Source of the DNA: Argyresthia goedartella
Taxonomy: Eukaryota; Arthropoda; Insecta; Lepidoptera; Argyresthiidae
DNA length: 64,000 nt
Assembly: GCA_949825045.1 (NCBI GenBank)
Contig: OX463820.1
Location: 8,320,501-8,384,500 of the forward strand
Direction of reading: 5' to 3'
Position 1 is the first letter of the stretch. Every line of letters starts with the position of its first letter. Below are positions 22,601 through 33,300 of this stretch, in pieces. Made by a program: the position numbers and the translations under genes. The notes under the pieces were generated by a model. It did no database searches. It was not told where the DNA came from and was given only the letters and a program-made list of their open reading frames with translations.

Positions 22601-22939
22601 GATGGTTATTGTTAATGACTGTTTTGAATGGTCTTTCGAAGATGAGGAGAAAATAAATCTCGAGGAGAATTATCTCGAATTTATTTTCAGGCAAAGCAAT
22701 ATAAGTATATGTAGCTATAATAATATTTTATTAGTTGATTTTGATATTGCGTAGGTAGGGAATTGTTATATCCTGCCTATGACGCACCTATAAATGTGAT
22801 TATGCCTCAGTCAATAGGGGCGACCGCGGCCGCGGTAAGTGGTGGTTTATTATTGTCAGGCGGCGAGTGGTCCTGAGAGAAATAAAGTTAGAGGTAGGTA
22901 ATCACTATCAATGATGTCCTAATCGGAATGATCTCACCA

Positions 22940-23215
22940 GGTTGGTGTGTTTAGCGGCGGTGGTGGTGGAGGCAGTAGCGTTGAGGGTGTGTTGCGTAGG
23001 CGTCGCTCGCTGCCGGCCTGTCGCTCAGACGTGCACCTGGCCTAGAATAAATTCTAGGGCTTGCACAGATGGGATGCCTAAGAGTATCGCGCAGTTCTCT
23101 GGGCATTCATTACACTTGACCGCACTAGTATCATCACAATCACTGAAATGCGTGGTATTGCACAGATGGGGTGCCTAGATGGATCGCGCACATTCCCCAG
23201 GTAACCCTTACAGTA
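22940..23215. repeat. GC-rich segment with ~100-bp-spaced duplicate
   Basis: Markedly richer in G+C than its surroundings. 'cacagatgggatgcctaag' (about 23063) and 'cacagatggggtgcctaga' (about 23160) begin two similar ~50-bp stretches that both continue to 'atcgcgca'. On the minus strand these give 'NCAILLGIPSVQ' and 'MCAIHLGTPSVQ', and between them 'VKCNECPE'. This may be the zinc-knuckle-like part of the adjacent element, but that is weak. Confidence 0.4.
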
Positions 23216-23360
23216 ACACGCGGTATAAGCCAGGCTCGTTTTCGGGCCTCCGGAGGCAGAACAAAAGGCGCGCGCCGGGGATGAAAACTATTGTTTGTTT
23301 AAATGCGTTTGGGAGATCTCGGGGGGACACGTCCGTTCGGTCCGGCAACACAAACGCCAC

Positions 23361-23386
23361 TGAAAAAAAATCTAAAGCTGTATCGA
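23361..23386 (+). repeat. 26-bp direct repeat, right copy
   Basis: Identical to 18583-18608; see that entry. Confidence 0.85.
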
Positions 23387-23908
23387 TAAAAAACTATTTA
23401 ACTATCGAACCTGCTCACATAAATTCACGAGAATCAGAAGAGAAATGCGGCCTATAGAGGCCTATAGAGGATAACATCTGGTCACACGTCAGGAAATTTT
23501 AACAACGTTTCACAACACACGGGTATTTTAATGCCTAATTATGTACAGTTACATTCACTGCTTCATCTTTAAATATCATAAGCACTCTATGATTGTTAAT
23601 TAATAGTTTGGTCGTCTCGTAGCTATAATAAAAAGCTTGACCAAATATTCAATAGAAAAATATCGTTTTTATTCCGTGTTCGTTTTAGAAAATTACATAA
23701 CCGAGTCTTAATACAAAAACGTTGCCAAGCAACTATAAAAAAACTATGGAAAATATAAATCTATCCTAACAAAAAGGTTTTACATCCTCCTGCACGGGAG
23801 TCGTGCACAAATAGTTATATTTAAAATGTAATTTCTAATAAGTTCGATTTTAAAATAAGTTCGGCAATTAGCGAAGCGGCCAATTTGCATGGGTATACTA
23901 TACTTATG

Positions 23909-26128
23909 CTCTATCCACGGAGACAAGTTAGTAGGGAAAACATAGACTCGTATGTGATTGGTCAGCGATAACCGTTAATGCAGTGTACAGACTACGTGTA
24001 TATTTTAGTCTGATCGTGGTACCCGTACTGTGCAGACGAGCTCACATTTTGTTCTTAACTATCGTTATTGCTCTGTGACCTGGCGTTTACTTTGGGCTGT
24101 TGGTGCATTCATTGTGACTTGGCTTGTGTATTGGACTCTGTGATAGATTGCTTGCTGACAACTTGGCGCTTTTGTATTGGACTTTTGAAGTAAACAAACC
24201 ATGGCGGACAGTACTAATTCTGATTTTAATGCTCTTAAAAGAAAAAAAACGTCCTTTTTGTAGTACCGAAAAAACTATGATATGGAATATGTATCAGTCC
24301 ATGAGAAATGCAACACCTTCCGCTTCGAAAATCAGTGATCATGGCTCTTTAGGGACATTCAAACGAAGCCCACTGCATAAAGTACAAAAAAACATTGGTT
24401 TCAAATTTAATAAACGCGGCAGAAACAGCTTACTACTGGATCGTGATGATGTTAAAAAAATATTTTTAAAAATTATAATATTAAAAAAATTTTTTTTTAA
24501 ACAAAAAAAATTAAATCAGATCAAGGCCGTTCGATTAACAGCAAATATAATTGCAGGTCATTTATTAATAACTTTATGCAGCGAAATTATCTTCGAGCTA
24601 TCAAACATGCAAGAGAAAATCGTCAAAAAATTTACTACTTGAATGAAACATGGGTGAATGAAGGACACACCACGTCAAGGGCATGAGAAGACACAACTGT
24701 GAAAAGCATTCGAGATGCATTTATTAATGGTTTAACAACGGGCTTGAAAAATCCTTCAGGTATGACTATTTTCTATACAATAATTATTTTATTTATCAGT
24801 AATATAATAATATGGGCCCAAGCCCAGGTAATAAACTTATGACCAGTCTATTGTTCAATGGAGACAAGTTAACTTTTTGAATTGTTCGTTTCTCTATTAT
24901 ATTTATGGAATGGAATTCTTTTGTTTGTTACAGGAAAGGGCAAAGACTAATAATAACACATATTGGAAGCGAAGATGGGTTCGTCGACGGAGGTCTGCAG
25001 GTGTTCGAATAAAATAACAAGGGGATTATCACAAAGATATGAACGCCGAATTATTTGAAAATAGGTTCGAATTAATATTAGACAAATTAGATGATAATTT
25101 TGTGATCTTAATGGATAAGGTATTTTCTCAGTTTTCCTTGAGTGATAGGAATATCACACAAGGAAAACTGAGAAAATACGCACGAATGAGAGAAGCACGT
25201 GTTGTAGATGTAATGGCAAAAGCTAAAAATAAAACTGTTTTAAGGCCCAAGATCACACAAAACCACTGAAGAGAGCTTTGGCAAAAATAAATATAAAATT
25301 ATTTCCAATAAATTCATCGGTCTCAAAAAAAAAGTTATTCACAAAGAGACAATCTAATTTAAATACTATGTCGTTACGCGATTAGATTAATTTGGCTCGA
25401 TCGTAAAAAAATCTGAACATAGTCTATATTTAAAAGGAGATACATTAATTTTAATATAAAATTACTGATTTTTCTCATAATTTTTATAACTAAATTTTCC
25501 TCTTTTAGAGCTCCGTATCAATCCTTAAATTTTATCAATTAGCTTATTTCAGTTTTTCAGTAAATTCGAAAAAAAAACTAATTTTAAAGTATCCGGGCGG
25601 CCCGATGCTATTCCGCGCCGCCCGCTACCCCGCCAGTTCCGCTACCCCGACAGAAGACGAAGGGCGAATGCGGCGCCCCTCACCTCAACAGCCAGAACTT
25701 GGCCTTAAGACTTCCGCCGTATCACTGCGAAATAAATCCCATCGAATTGATTTGTGCCCAAGTTAAATGTAGAGTTACAGCTGAAAACACTACTTACAAA
25801 ATGGCGGAATTAAGAAATCTTTTGAATAATGCGATTCAAAATATTGATGCCCAAAAGTAGCAAAATTGTATCAAACAAGAAATAATAGAGCCAAAAATTA
25901 ACGCAATGGATAGGAATGTAGAAATAATTACTGACAACTTCATAATAAATGTAGAAAACGATAGCAGTGACACGTCGTCGGATAGTGATTAATATATTAT
26001 GAAATATATGAACTACGTTACGTGCGTGCATTCAGAATGGTTTACTCCCACTGAATTTTTTGTCTTTGTCATTTGTATGGCATTACGTGACAGAGAGAGC
26101 GGTATATAACTTGTCTCCGTGGATAGAG
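23909..26128 (+). mobile_element. Dead IS630/Tc1-superfamily transposon
   Basis: 22-bp inverted repeats at 23909-23930 and 26107-26128 (core 'tctatccacggagacaag') enclose a decayed DDE-type transposase on the plus strand. The sequence between also includes a GC-rich patch at about 25590-25690. Size and layout (N-terminal half, intron, DDE half, C-terminal acidic tail) fit a single element that has lost function through frameshifts and a rearranged middle. Ends beyond the 22 bp could not be defined. Confidence 0.75.
24201..25998 (+). pseudogene. DDE transposase, inactivated, with an apparent intron
   Basis: The ATG at 24201 opens 'MADSTNSDFNALK' and soon shifts frame into 24124-24642. At 24640-24760 the strand reads 'YYLNETWVNEGHTTSRA' (first catalytic Asp/Glu region) and 'SIRDAFINGLTTGLKNPS'. 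A gt...ag intron with good sites spans 24760-24933. After it 'THIGSEDGFVDGG' and 'LDKLDDNFVILMDKVFSQ' follow; the usual MDNA.YHS catalytic block has become MDKVFSQ. The C-terminus 'YHCEINPIELI', with the final catalytic Glu, and a Ser/Asp-rich tail ending at 25990 are recognisable. One base is missing just after the intron, a stop lies at about 25012, and more breaks follow. Confidence 0.75.
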
Positions 26129-26639
26129 TATAGTATTTATTTAGCGCCTTCAGACTAGGTTTTTTTATGTTTCTGGTTCTGCTTTATATAAACTAATCAA
26201 TATATATATATATATTAAAAAGGCTCAGGGAAATCAACCGAATACGCCATATCTCAATATTTACCGATAACATACAAGTTTGGAAAGACATATTTTAGGA
26301 GATTTTATGGACACTATAGAACTTTTCTCAAAACCAAAATTCGATTATCTACATTGGAACACAAATACTAATGCGTAGGACGAATCTTTTCCATCACTCA
26401 CTGAAAAATAATATAGCTTGGTAGGTACTTACCCATTCTCCGTAATTGCCATTTCATATTACCAAAAGAAACCGAGCAAAAGCACCCAAATTGGGATGTA
26501 GGCTGGATTTTAATACAAACAACTGTACCTTTATTATAAATCTTGCGGGGCGACATGATTAATTGCTCTGTCTTCGAGAAACGTAAGAAGATTGTAATTA
26601 AAGTCGATTCGGTGGTATTATGGCCGGAAATATTTCTTT

Positions 26640-27000
26640 GTGTTCTCTCCTTTTTATACCCCGACGACAAAAAGAGGGTGTTATAAGTTTGAAGCGTCTG
26701 TCGATGTGTCGGTGTGTCTGTATGTCTGTCCGTGGCACCCTAGCGGACAAACGGGTCGACGGTTTTAATGTGGTTTTCTGTAGTAGACTCCCCTGCGATG
26801 GCAAACACATCTAAGATATTTTATTAATATCGGTCCAGAAGTTCGAAAGTTATCAGCTTAAGAAAGAATGGCGGTCGATGGATTTTGATGCGGTAGCTTT
26901 TTTTGTGGTTGGTCGTAGAATTCACTGCGATGGGTCTTAGATATGTTTTTTTAAAATCGGTTCAGTAGTTCGGATGTTATGTATCAGGGTTTTTTACATA
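26640..27000 (+). repeat. Dispersed repeat with 'tcggttcagtagttcg' module
   Basis: Contains 'gtgtcggtgtgtctgtatgt' and two versions of 'atcggt.cag.agttcg', a phrase also present with changes at 1019-1040 and 46395-46425. It is probably a non-coding transposable element; open frames on either strand are shadows. Confidence 0.45.
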
Positions 27001-27674
27001 AAGTTTATGTTCAATACATTTCGTCGGGAGTGGTTGGTGGTTGGTACTTAAAATCACTAAGCCCAACGATTGTCTAGAAGGGAAAAGTGAAAAATGATGT
27101 CAAAATAACTTGTTTGTTTTCATTCGGCATTTCGGTTTATATTATAATTTATGCGGCTTTGTATTGGAAGTTCTTCAGAATAGTGTTCTTTTAGCTTTAT
27201 TAGATGATACCCTAAATAAACAGAACGAAAACGCCAAACTATTCATCAGTGCAGCAGTTCCAAAGTTTTTAATTTCCATTATTAAATTTCCAATCCACAA
27301 TCTTTTTTCTAAAAGGAAATTCGATTCCTAATAAGAATGACCGAATTGCAACACCTCCCCGGACCAAGAATACATTATTAACGGTAAAACCGAGTGCATA
27401 GCATCGTCGGATGCAATCTCTCTGGAAATATGCCCATTGCCACTGTATTTTATCGCTGGAAGCAATTAGAACAGCAAATGCACTTCGCTCTCTCGTCTGG
27501 CTCCTAGTAATGGGGAAATGCTTTCCAGCTTCGTTTATGGGCGTTTGTAGTGAGAATGTCGAATAAAATTTCCTGACATTTCGCCACTCGGATCAAAGGA
27601 CTCTACGACTAAGCGATTTAACTCGAGCAGCGTCGGCAGCAGTCTTAAAACGTGTTGACAGCCAAATTAGACTT

Positions 27675-27735
27675 GTCGACGCGCGAACGCGTGACGTGCT
27701 GTTGACGCGCGAACGCGTGACGTGCTGTCGACGCG
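27675..27735. repeat. CpG-rich 26-bp tandem repeat
   Basis: Two units of 26 bp (27675-27700, 27701-27726; 'gacgcgcgaacgcgtgacgt') differing at one base, then a 9-bp partial third. Each unit holds two CGCG and one TGACGT core. It is isolated in otherwise AT-rich DNA. Confidence 0.9.
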
Positions 27736-27742
27736 AATACTG

Positions 27743-29459
27743 CTCGTATGAAATCTCTCTACATCGGGATAAATATGCAAAGGGACTATAGCTACAGCCA
27801 GATCAACGTGCAATAAAGTCAATGTGCATCAACCCTCCATGAAAATGTCTGAGAATTGACTTTAATCTGCCAGTTTAACAATGCTGGCAACCTCACAGTA
27901 CTCACACTAAAGCAATTTCACTATTCATTCGGTATGTTTAAAAATGAATGATTTTATTCTAACCTAAATAGTTTAATAATCACAATGCGCGTCGATTGTC
28001 ACGTGACACGAAAGCAAAAAGATCAACTCTATACAAGCAGTAGCAAAATATTAACTGTCTCCTTCATACTCAAAAGTTTGACCGCGCGCGAGAGAGATGG
28101 ACAGACTATTCTTGATGCCCATGCAGTGTAACGTCACGCCAAGCGCTTATTCACAGTCACTACACAAGCGCAACGTGTAAATGCGTTGAACGTGCCAGCT
28201 TTAGTTAACCGATCTATAACTATAGGGTATAGGGTAAAGCAGAAATTGTTGTTTCTTGGGCTACTAATACTTTCTTGGGTTAAGGTCTACCGACTCGTAC
28301 AGAACATAATGTAAAATAGGGGTACGATCAATCACATTGTTACATAACGCCCACAAATAAGTCACTTTTGTGTTACACACGTTATAGAAATCTAATAAAT
28401 AAAACATGTAACTTTTAATAGAACATTTTAATTGAGAAATTAATATGTATACTTAATTAATAATTTTCAACAGACTGGCATTTTTAATAGGCACATCAAA
28501 TATTATAAATTTTGTCGAGATTCGAACTTAGTGGCATTACAGATTCAGACATTTTTTATAACTGGGAGACATTAATTTTGACTTTTAACCAACTTTATTA
28601 CATAATATTATAATAGTATATTGTGGTTTACCATTGAACATGAATAGATAACTTTTATTTTATAAAATCCACAGCATTAGCAAGCACTTTAGGCACTCTA
28701 GTGAGAATAGAAGCTCCTTTCTTTACACATATAATTATTCCTTACATATTATGTTTCTGGAATAGTCTCTTAGTTGAAGTGTACTGTTACACATTACATA
28801 ACATAGATAGTTCTATAGCAGATGCTATGTCTTTACCCACAATAAACGGACTATCGTGCGGAATATTTAACTTGTAGACTCGGTAAAGGACCATCTAGTG
28901 CTGTAATTGATAGATGTCATCGAGAGTACTGAACAATCTATTGTGAGGGAAGAAAACTTATTTAGGTACATAATAATTTTCCTTATTTTTTCATTTCCAG
29001 CAAATACACAAAACTTTTTGGTAGAGAGAAAGGGTTGTTTGTTACATTTCAAACACTGCAGAGTTCTATGGATATTGACAACTCTGATTATTTGTATCCC
29101 TAAATGAACGTAACTCTTTGCTTACTTAATCTGTGATTGTTACAAACACCTAGCCTACGTGGAACTAGATTTCATCCCCATTGGTGGGACAGCACGTCGG
29201 ATAGTATATTATACCCAGTCTTAATCTAAAAAGGCCCTCGTAAGCATTTAAGCAATATATCGTAAAACATTTATAAAACCTATGACAATAATATGATGTT
29301 GAAAAATGCTGTATAACAATAAATATAATATGCAATCAATGAGTATTCATATTTTTATAAATTAGACCCACCCATAAAGTCAAAACTATATTAAAAAAGC
29401 GTCTTACAGACAACTTTTAACAATATTTTGAATATAGGAAATCCAACAGTATCCAAAAC
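27743..29459. other. Gene-free stretch downstream of the annexin gene
   Basis: AT-rich, with no recognisable exon, transposase or reverse transcriptase motif on either strand. The frames 28867-29107 overlap on opposite strands and are not supported. Confidence 0.6.
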
Positions 29460-29465
29460 TTTATT
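29460..29465 (-). terminator. Candidate poly(A) signal of the annexin gene
   Basis: The first AATAAA on the minus strand after the annexin stop codon, about 800 nt downstream. No transcript evidence; variant signals nearer the stop are possible. Confidence 0.35.
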
Positions 29466-30263
29466 CATAAAATTAATACAGCTTGTAATTACTATGTATA
29501 TTGGGAAAGTCATTAGAGAGTGATTAGCATTTAAACAGATCAAAGATTATTGAAGTAATTTTTATCACAAAATAAGTAATTTTAACACGTATATAAATAT
29601 ATTTTCTGCGTAAATATAATTTCGTAGTATTTTCCAGTGGCCATCATATTGAAAGGGAGGGCAAGCGCAGCTTCGATAGACAAACGATAAAGACCGCATG
29701 AAGCATACGCTTGCTTTTAAAGATTTCTTGGCAAATTACTATCGTATTATGCTTTGCTAAATGTCCAAAGGTAAGAAATACATATAATGCAGCGTAGTTC
29801 AGTCGTTTTGTAAATATTATTGTAGTCTAACCAATTGTTTCCATATAATATTCACTCCAAAAGTTTACATAACATATACGGTGTCTGAATTAGACGGGAC
29901 GGTTCAACAGACGTTAGAATACTTATGTGATAAACCTTATTACAAAAATACCGAAAAATGAGATTACTGAAGTGACATATAGTCTTTAGGCCGTAAGTTC
30001 AATTACACTAATTCAGAGTCAAATTGGATATGAGATGAGACAATAACAAATATGTCATCTCCAGTGAGTTGCCATTATCAAAAAATAATGTGATCGTTTA
30101 CATTTTAGATTTAGTATAATTTAAACTTGCTGCCGAAAGCATACGCCCCAGTCCAATTCAATTCGAACGACGCTTATGAGAAAAGATGTCGTACAGTTTA
30201 AACTTATGTAGCTTTAATAATGTTTGAGACGTTGTAATTGTACCGGTTCACCTGAGCCAGGGA

Positions 30264-30320
30264 TTAGTACAGATTCATCAGCCCCAGGAGAGTTTTCTTG
30301 TAATGGCCGGAGCAGTCGCC
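30264..30320 (-). CDS. AnxB11: Annexin exon 10 (last coding exon)
   Basis: After 'tttcag' reads [18 protein letters not shown] and stop (residues 466-483), the end of repeat IV; the GDxSGxYKKxLL pattern is standard for annexin C-termini. Confidence 0.9.
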   Translation of the reverse strand, partial: GDCSGHYKKTLLGLMNLY

Positions 30321-33300
30321 CTGAAACAGAAAATACAATAGATAAAGTACTTGCTAATAATATGTGGCTTTTTGTAAAATAAACGTGCCCAAGAGGATAT
30401 TAATGTTCAATGATTCCATATAAAGGGATACAAAGAATGTAACAAAGAAATATTACAGTGACGCACACTGTCATGGGACGTGGAATAGGACATCCGCCTT
30501 TTATCCATAAAACCGCAGTCTGAGTTTGGGCTCATTAGATTCGTCTCTCCTCATCCTCATAAAAATTTGAGTGTCACCAAACCCGTCTCCCGTCATTCAA
30601 CAGCTTCGGCATCAGATTTAGAAAGTAAAGCCCAGGTGCAATATACCAATATTTATATAAGCTAACATATAATCTTACTACTGGCTGATCGAACAACGGA
30701 TGAGGATAAATTGCCACCAGTACCGTAACTTAGATCATTAGTGCTTATTACTACAAGAGAGTTAAACAGCCGATTGCCAATTCGAAATGGTTAGCGAGAA
30801 ATACATTTTTAAAGGTTAGTTTTTTGGGGGTTAATGAATTTAAAAATGTGTGTGATAAACTCTTATTTGTAATGTCAACAAAACAGTATCATGACTAATT
30901 ATGGAAGTCAACTTTGAGAAACTTCATCGACAAAAGAACATTTATCACATTTAATAATATTTTGAGACCTAAAATCATAAAAAGCCTCCCTTTTGTAAGT
31001 TTTTGAAAATAAATATAGTAAAAAAAAGAGAGATTTCTTCCAGCGAGATCAACAGAAAAGTTTATAAATGCAACAGGACAGTCCCAGAGCACAATATAAC
31101 CTACAAATGTATTGCTCTTAACTGCCATAAAGTAACAACAAATAAATATAGCCCAATATTACACCCAGGGGGGGGGCACAGGTCTTTACACAAATAGAAG
31201 TTACTAAAGCTAAACAAGGGGCGTCCTCATACAAGGCACTTATATGCAAGAGTACGCACCTCGATCCAGCTCTGCAGCGACTCGCCGTACTTGCTCTGGA
31301 ACATGTCGATAATGTCGCCCAGGTCGACCTCGCAGCGCGTCACCATGATGCGGATGAGCTGGCGGTCGTTCGTGCCGAGACCCTTCATCGACTTGTGGAG
31401 GCTCTCCGCGAAGAACAGAGGCTTGTTGCGGACCACTTTCACTGCGGATAGGAATCGTTTATTGAGTCCACAATCAGCGGGCTTCTTATGTTAATCTGAC
31501 TTCTGGGAATCTCCATCAGACTCAAAAGACAGTCTGTGAAAGGTATTCGGATACACATAAACATTTTACTTCTGGCCCCACAGTAGGCTACCCTGTGCCG
31601 TGGGAACCACAAACAGCGACGGCAAATAAGGTTACAAAGTGCGGTTCTTTGGGTGTCAAAACCAACTATCTTATAGGGCACTTACAGATCCACAAACATA
31701 TCGTAAGCCATTGACGCTGGAGACGCTGCCAACGGGTCAGATAAGTTTGTGGATCTCAACCTTGAATCATAGCCATACCACTTTCAAACACACTATTTCA
31801 TGGGGAGCAAACTGTCAAATTAGTTCCACCTAGAGGGTGCTAAAACTTTGAAGATAATAAACACAAAGTAACTAAGCAAAGAGTTTTGTTCATCTGAGGT
31901 TACTTAGAAATTAATCGCATTAAAAATAAGCAAGGCAAAGTAAAGTATGCAAAGAGTTTCGTTATTCAGGGAAATGTATTGTCACTAACCAGATGTTCAT
32001 AGAAACTCAGTTGAATGAAACTCTTTGTTGCTGTTGACAATTTTTATCAGGTTACAAACCTCAGATGAAAGATTGTTACAAACACTACCAAAAAGCTTTG
32101 CGTAATCATCCCCATAACTTTAGTTGCGCCGCCTCCAGCACCCTTCCCAATGTTTAAATTTTGATGCGGGTTTCAATCCCGGTGATGACCATACATCTTA
32201 CATAAGACGAACTTTCTAACGGTGATGGAAAACATCATGACAAAACTTGCAAATCACAATATCTGCGGCGATGCTAGCAATACGCCTAGCCTAGCCACGC
32301 AATACTGCCTAGCAGGCGAAGCGTGCCGCGCCACACCCTCGTGGCGCACTGTACGTCACTCACCGATAGCTCGCATCGCCTTCTCCATGTCGCCGGAGAA
32401 CTCGTTCTTGATCGCGTCGTCGATGTCGTGTCCGGTCAGCTCTCGGTACTCCTGGAAGTGTAGGTGAACGTTTTAAATGGCACTCACAGCTTGACCTGCA
32501 CATAAGTTATTGCATACATATCTAATGGATTCGCTTAAGCGAATTAAGCGCTTAAGGAAATTTCATAAAAAAAGTTCGAGGAAAATAATGACGAGTGAAT
32601 GTACGGCTGAACTCATTTTCTTAGGTTATCCCCAAGTTGACTGAAGTCTTATTGTAAACTGTATAAACAGTCAACTAGGGTATGTTTTATTTTATCACAC
32701 ACATTACAATAGAAATATTGCGGTATTGTCTATATGATTGCCTGTTATAGATGAGCACAGCTCTGACCATTGCTGTACTAGTACTTAATATTGATAATAA
32801 TTTAACTAAGAATTAAAAAATAATTTAGCTTAGTATTTAGGTATACAATAAATTAGGAAAAAATACTAAAGTCAGTTAAGTAATTTATTACATGGAAATC
32901 TTTTGTTAATTCAGTATTGTAACTTCGTTATATGGAACACCTTAATGTTTGCATTGAAATAACTAAGGATTTCCATGTAAGCAATAATTAAAAATTACTA
33001 AAGCTTTAAAAAAAATATATCCCTCTCAATAGCCACAAAAAATGTCTATATAAGTCACGGCGGCGGCCACCCACATTACCGATTATTTAATTTTCTCATT
33101 TACTCAGTCAGTAGACCAATCAAGTGTGAGATACCAGAGAGAAGGTACGTTTATCCTCTATTTCTGGTCAGTATTGCCAGTAATAAAAATAATAGTGGGT
33201 ATCAGTAATTATTTATAAAAATAAATATAAATATTATTCCAAGGCCATACTAGGTGTTCATGCGCGAGTGGACGGAAAGTAAATAAAAAATTTAATGCAA

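Noticed and set aside
22942..23457. Plus-strand frames of 78 and 92 codons as genes
   Set aside because: They lie in a GC-rich transposon-related repeat and show no family motif; the minus strand is at least as coding-like.
31227..31259. Alternative annexin C-terminus by read-through of exon 9
   Set aside because: It gives ten codons that do not resemble the end of annexin repeat IV, whereas exon 10 does; kept only as a remark.
31684..31762. 12-bp inverted repeat 'agatccacaaac' as a MITE
   Set aside because: Arms are too short and there is no target duplication or second copy in the window.
33045..33110. TATA-like 'ctatataag' with a later 'tcagt' as a promoter
   Set aside because: It lies in an annexin intron on the opposite strand, no gene follows, and spacing to an initiator is not convincing.
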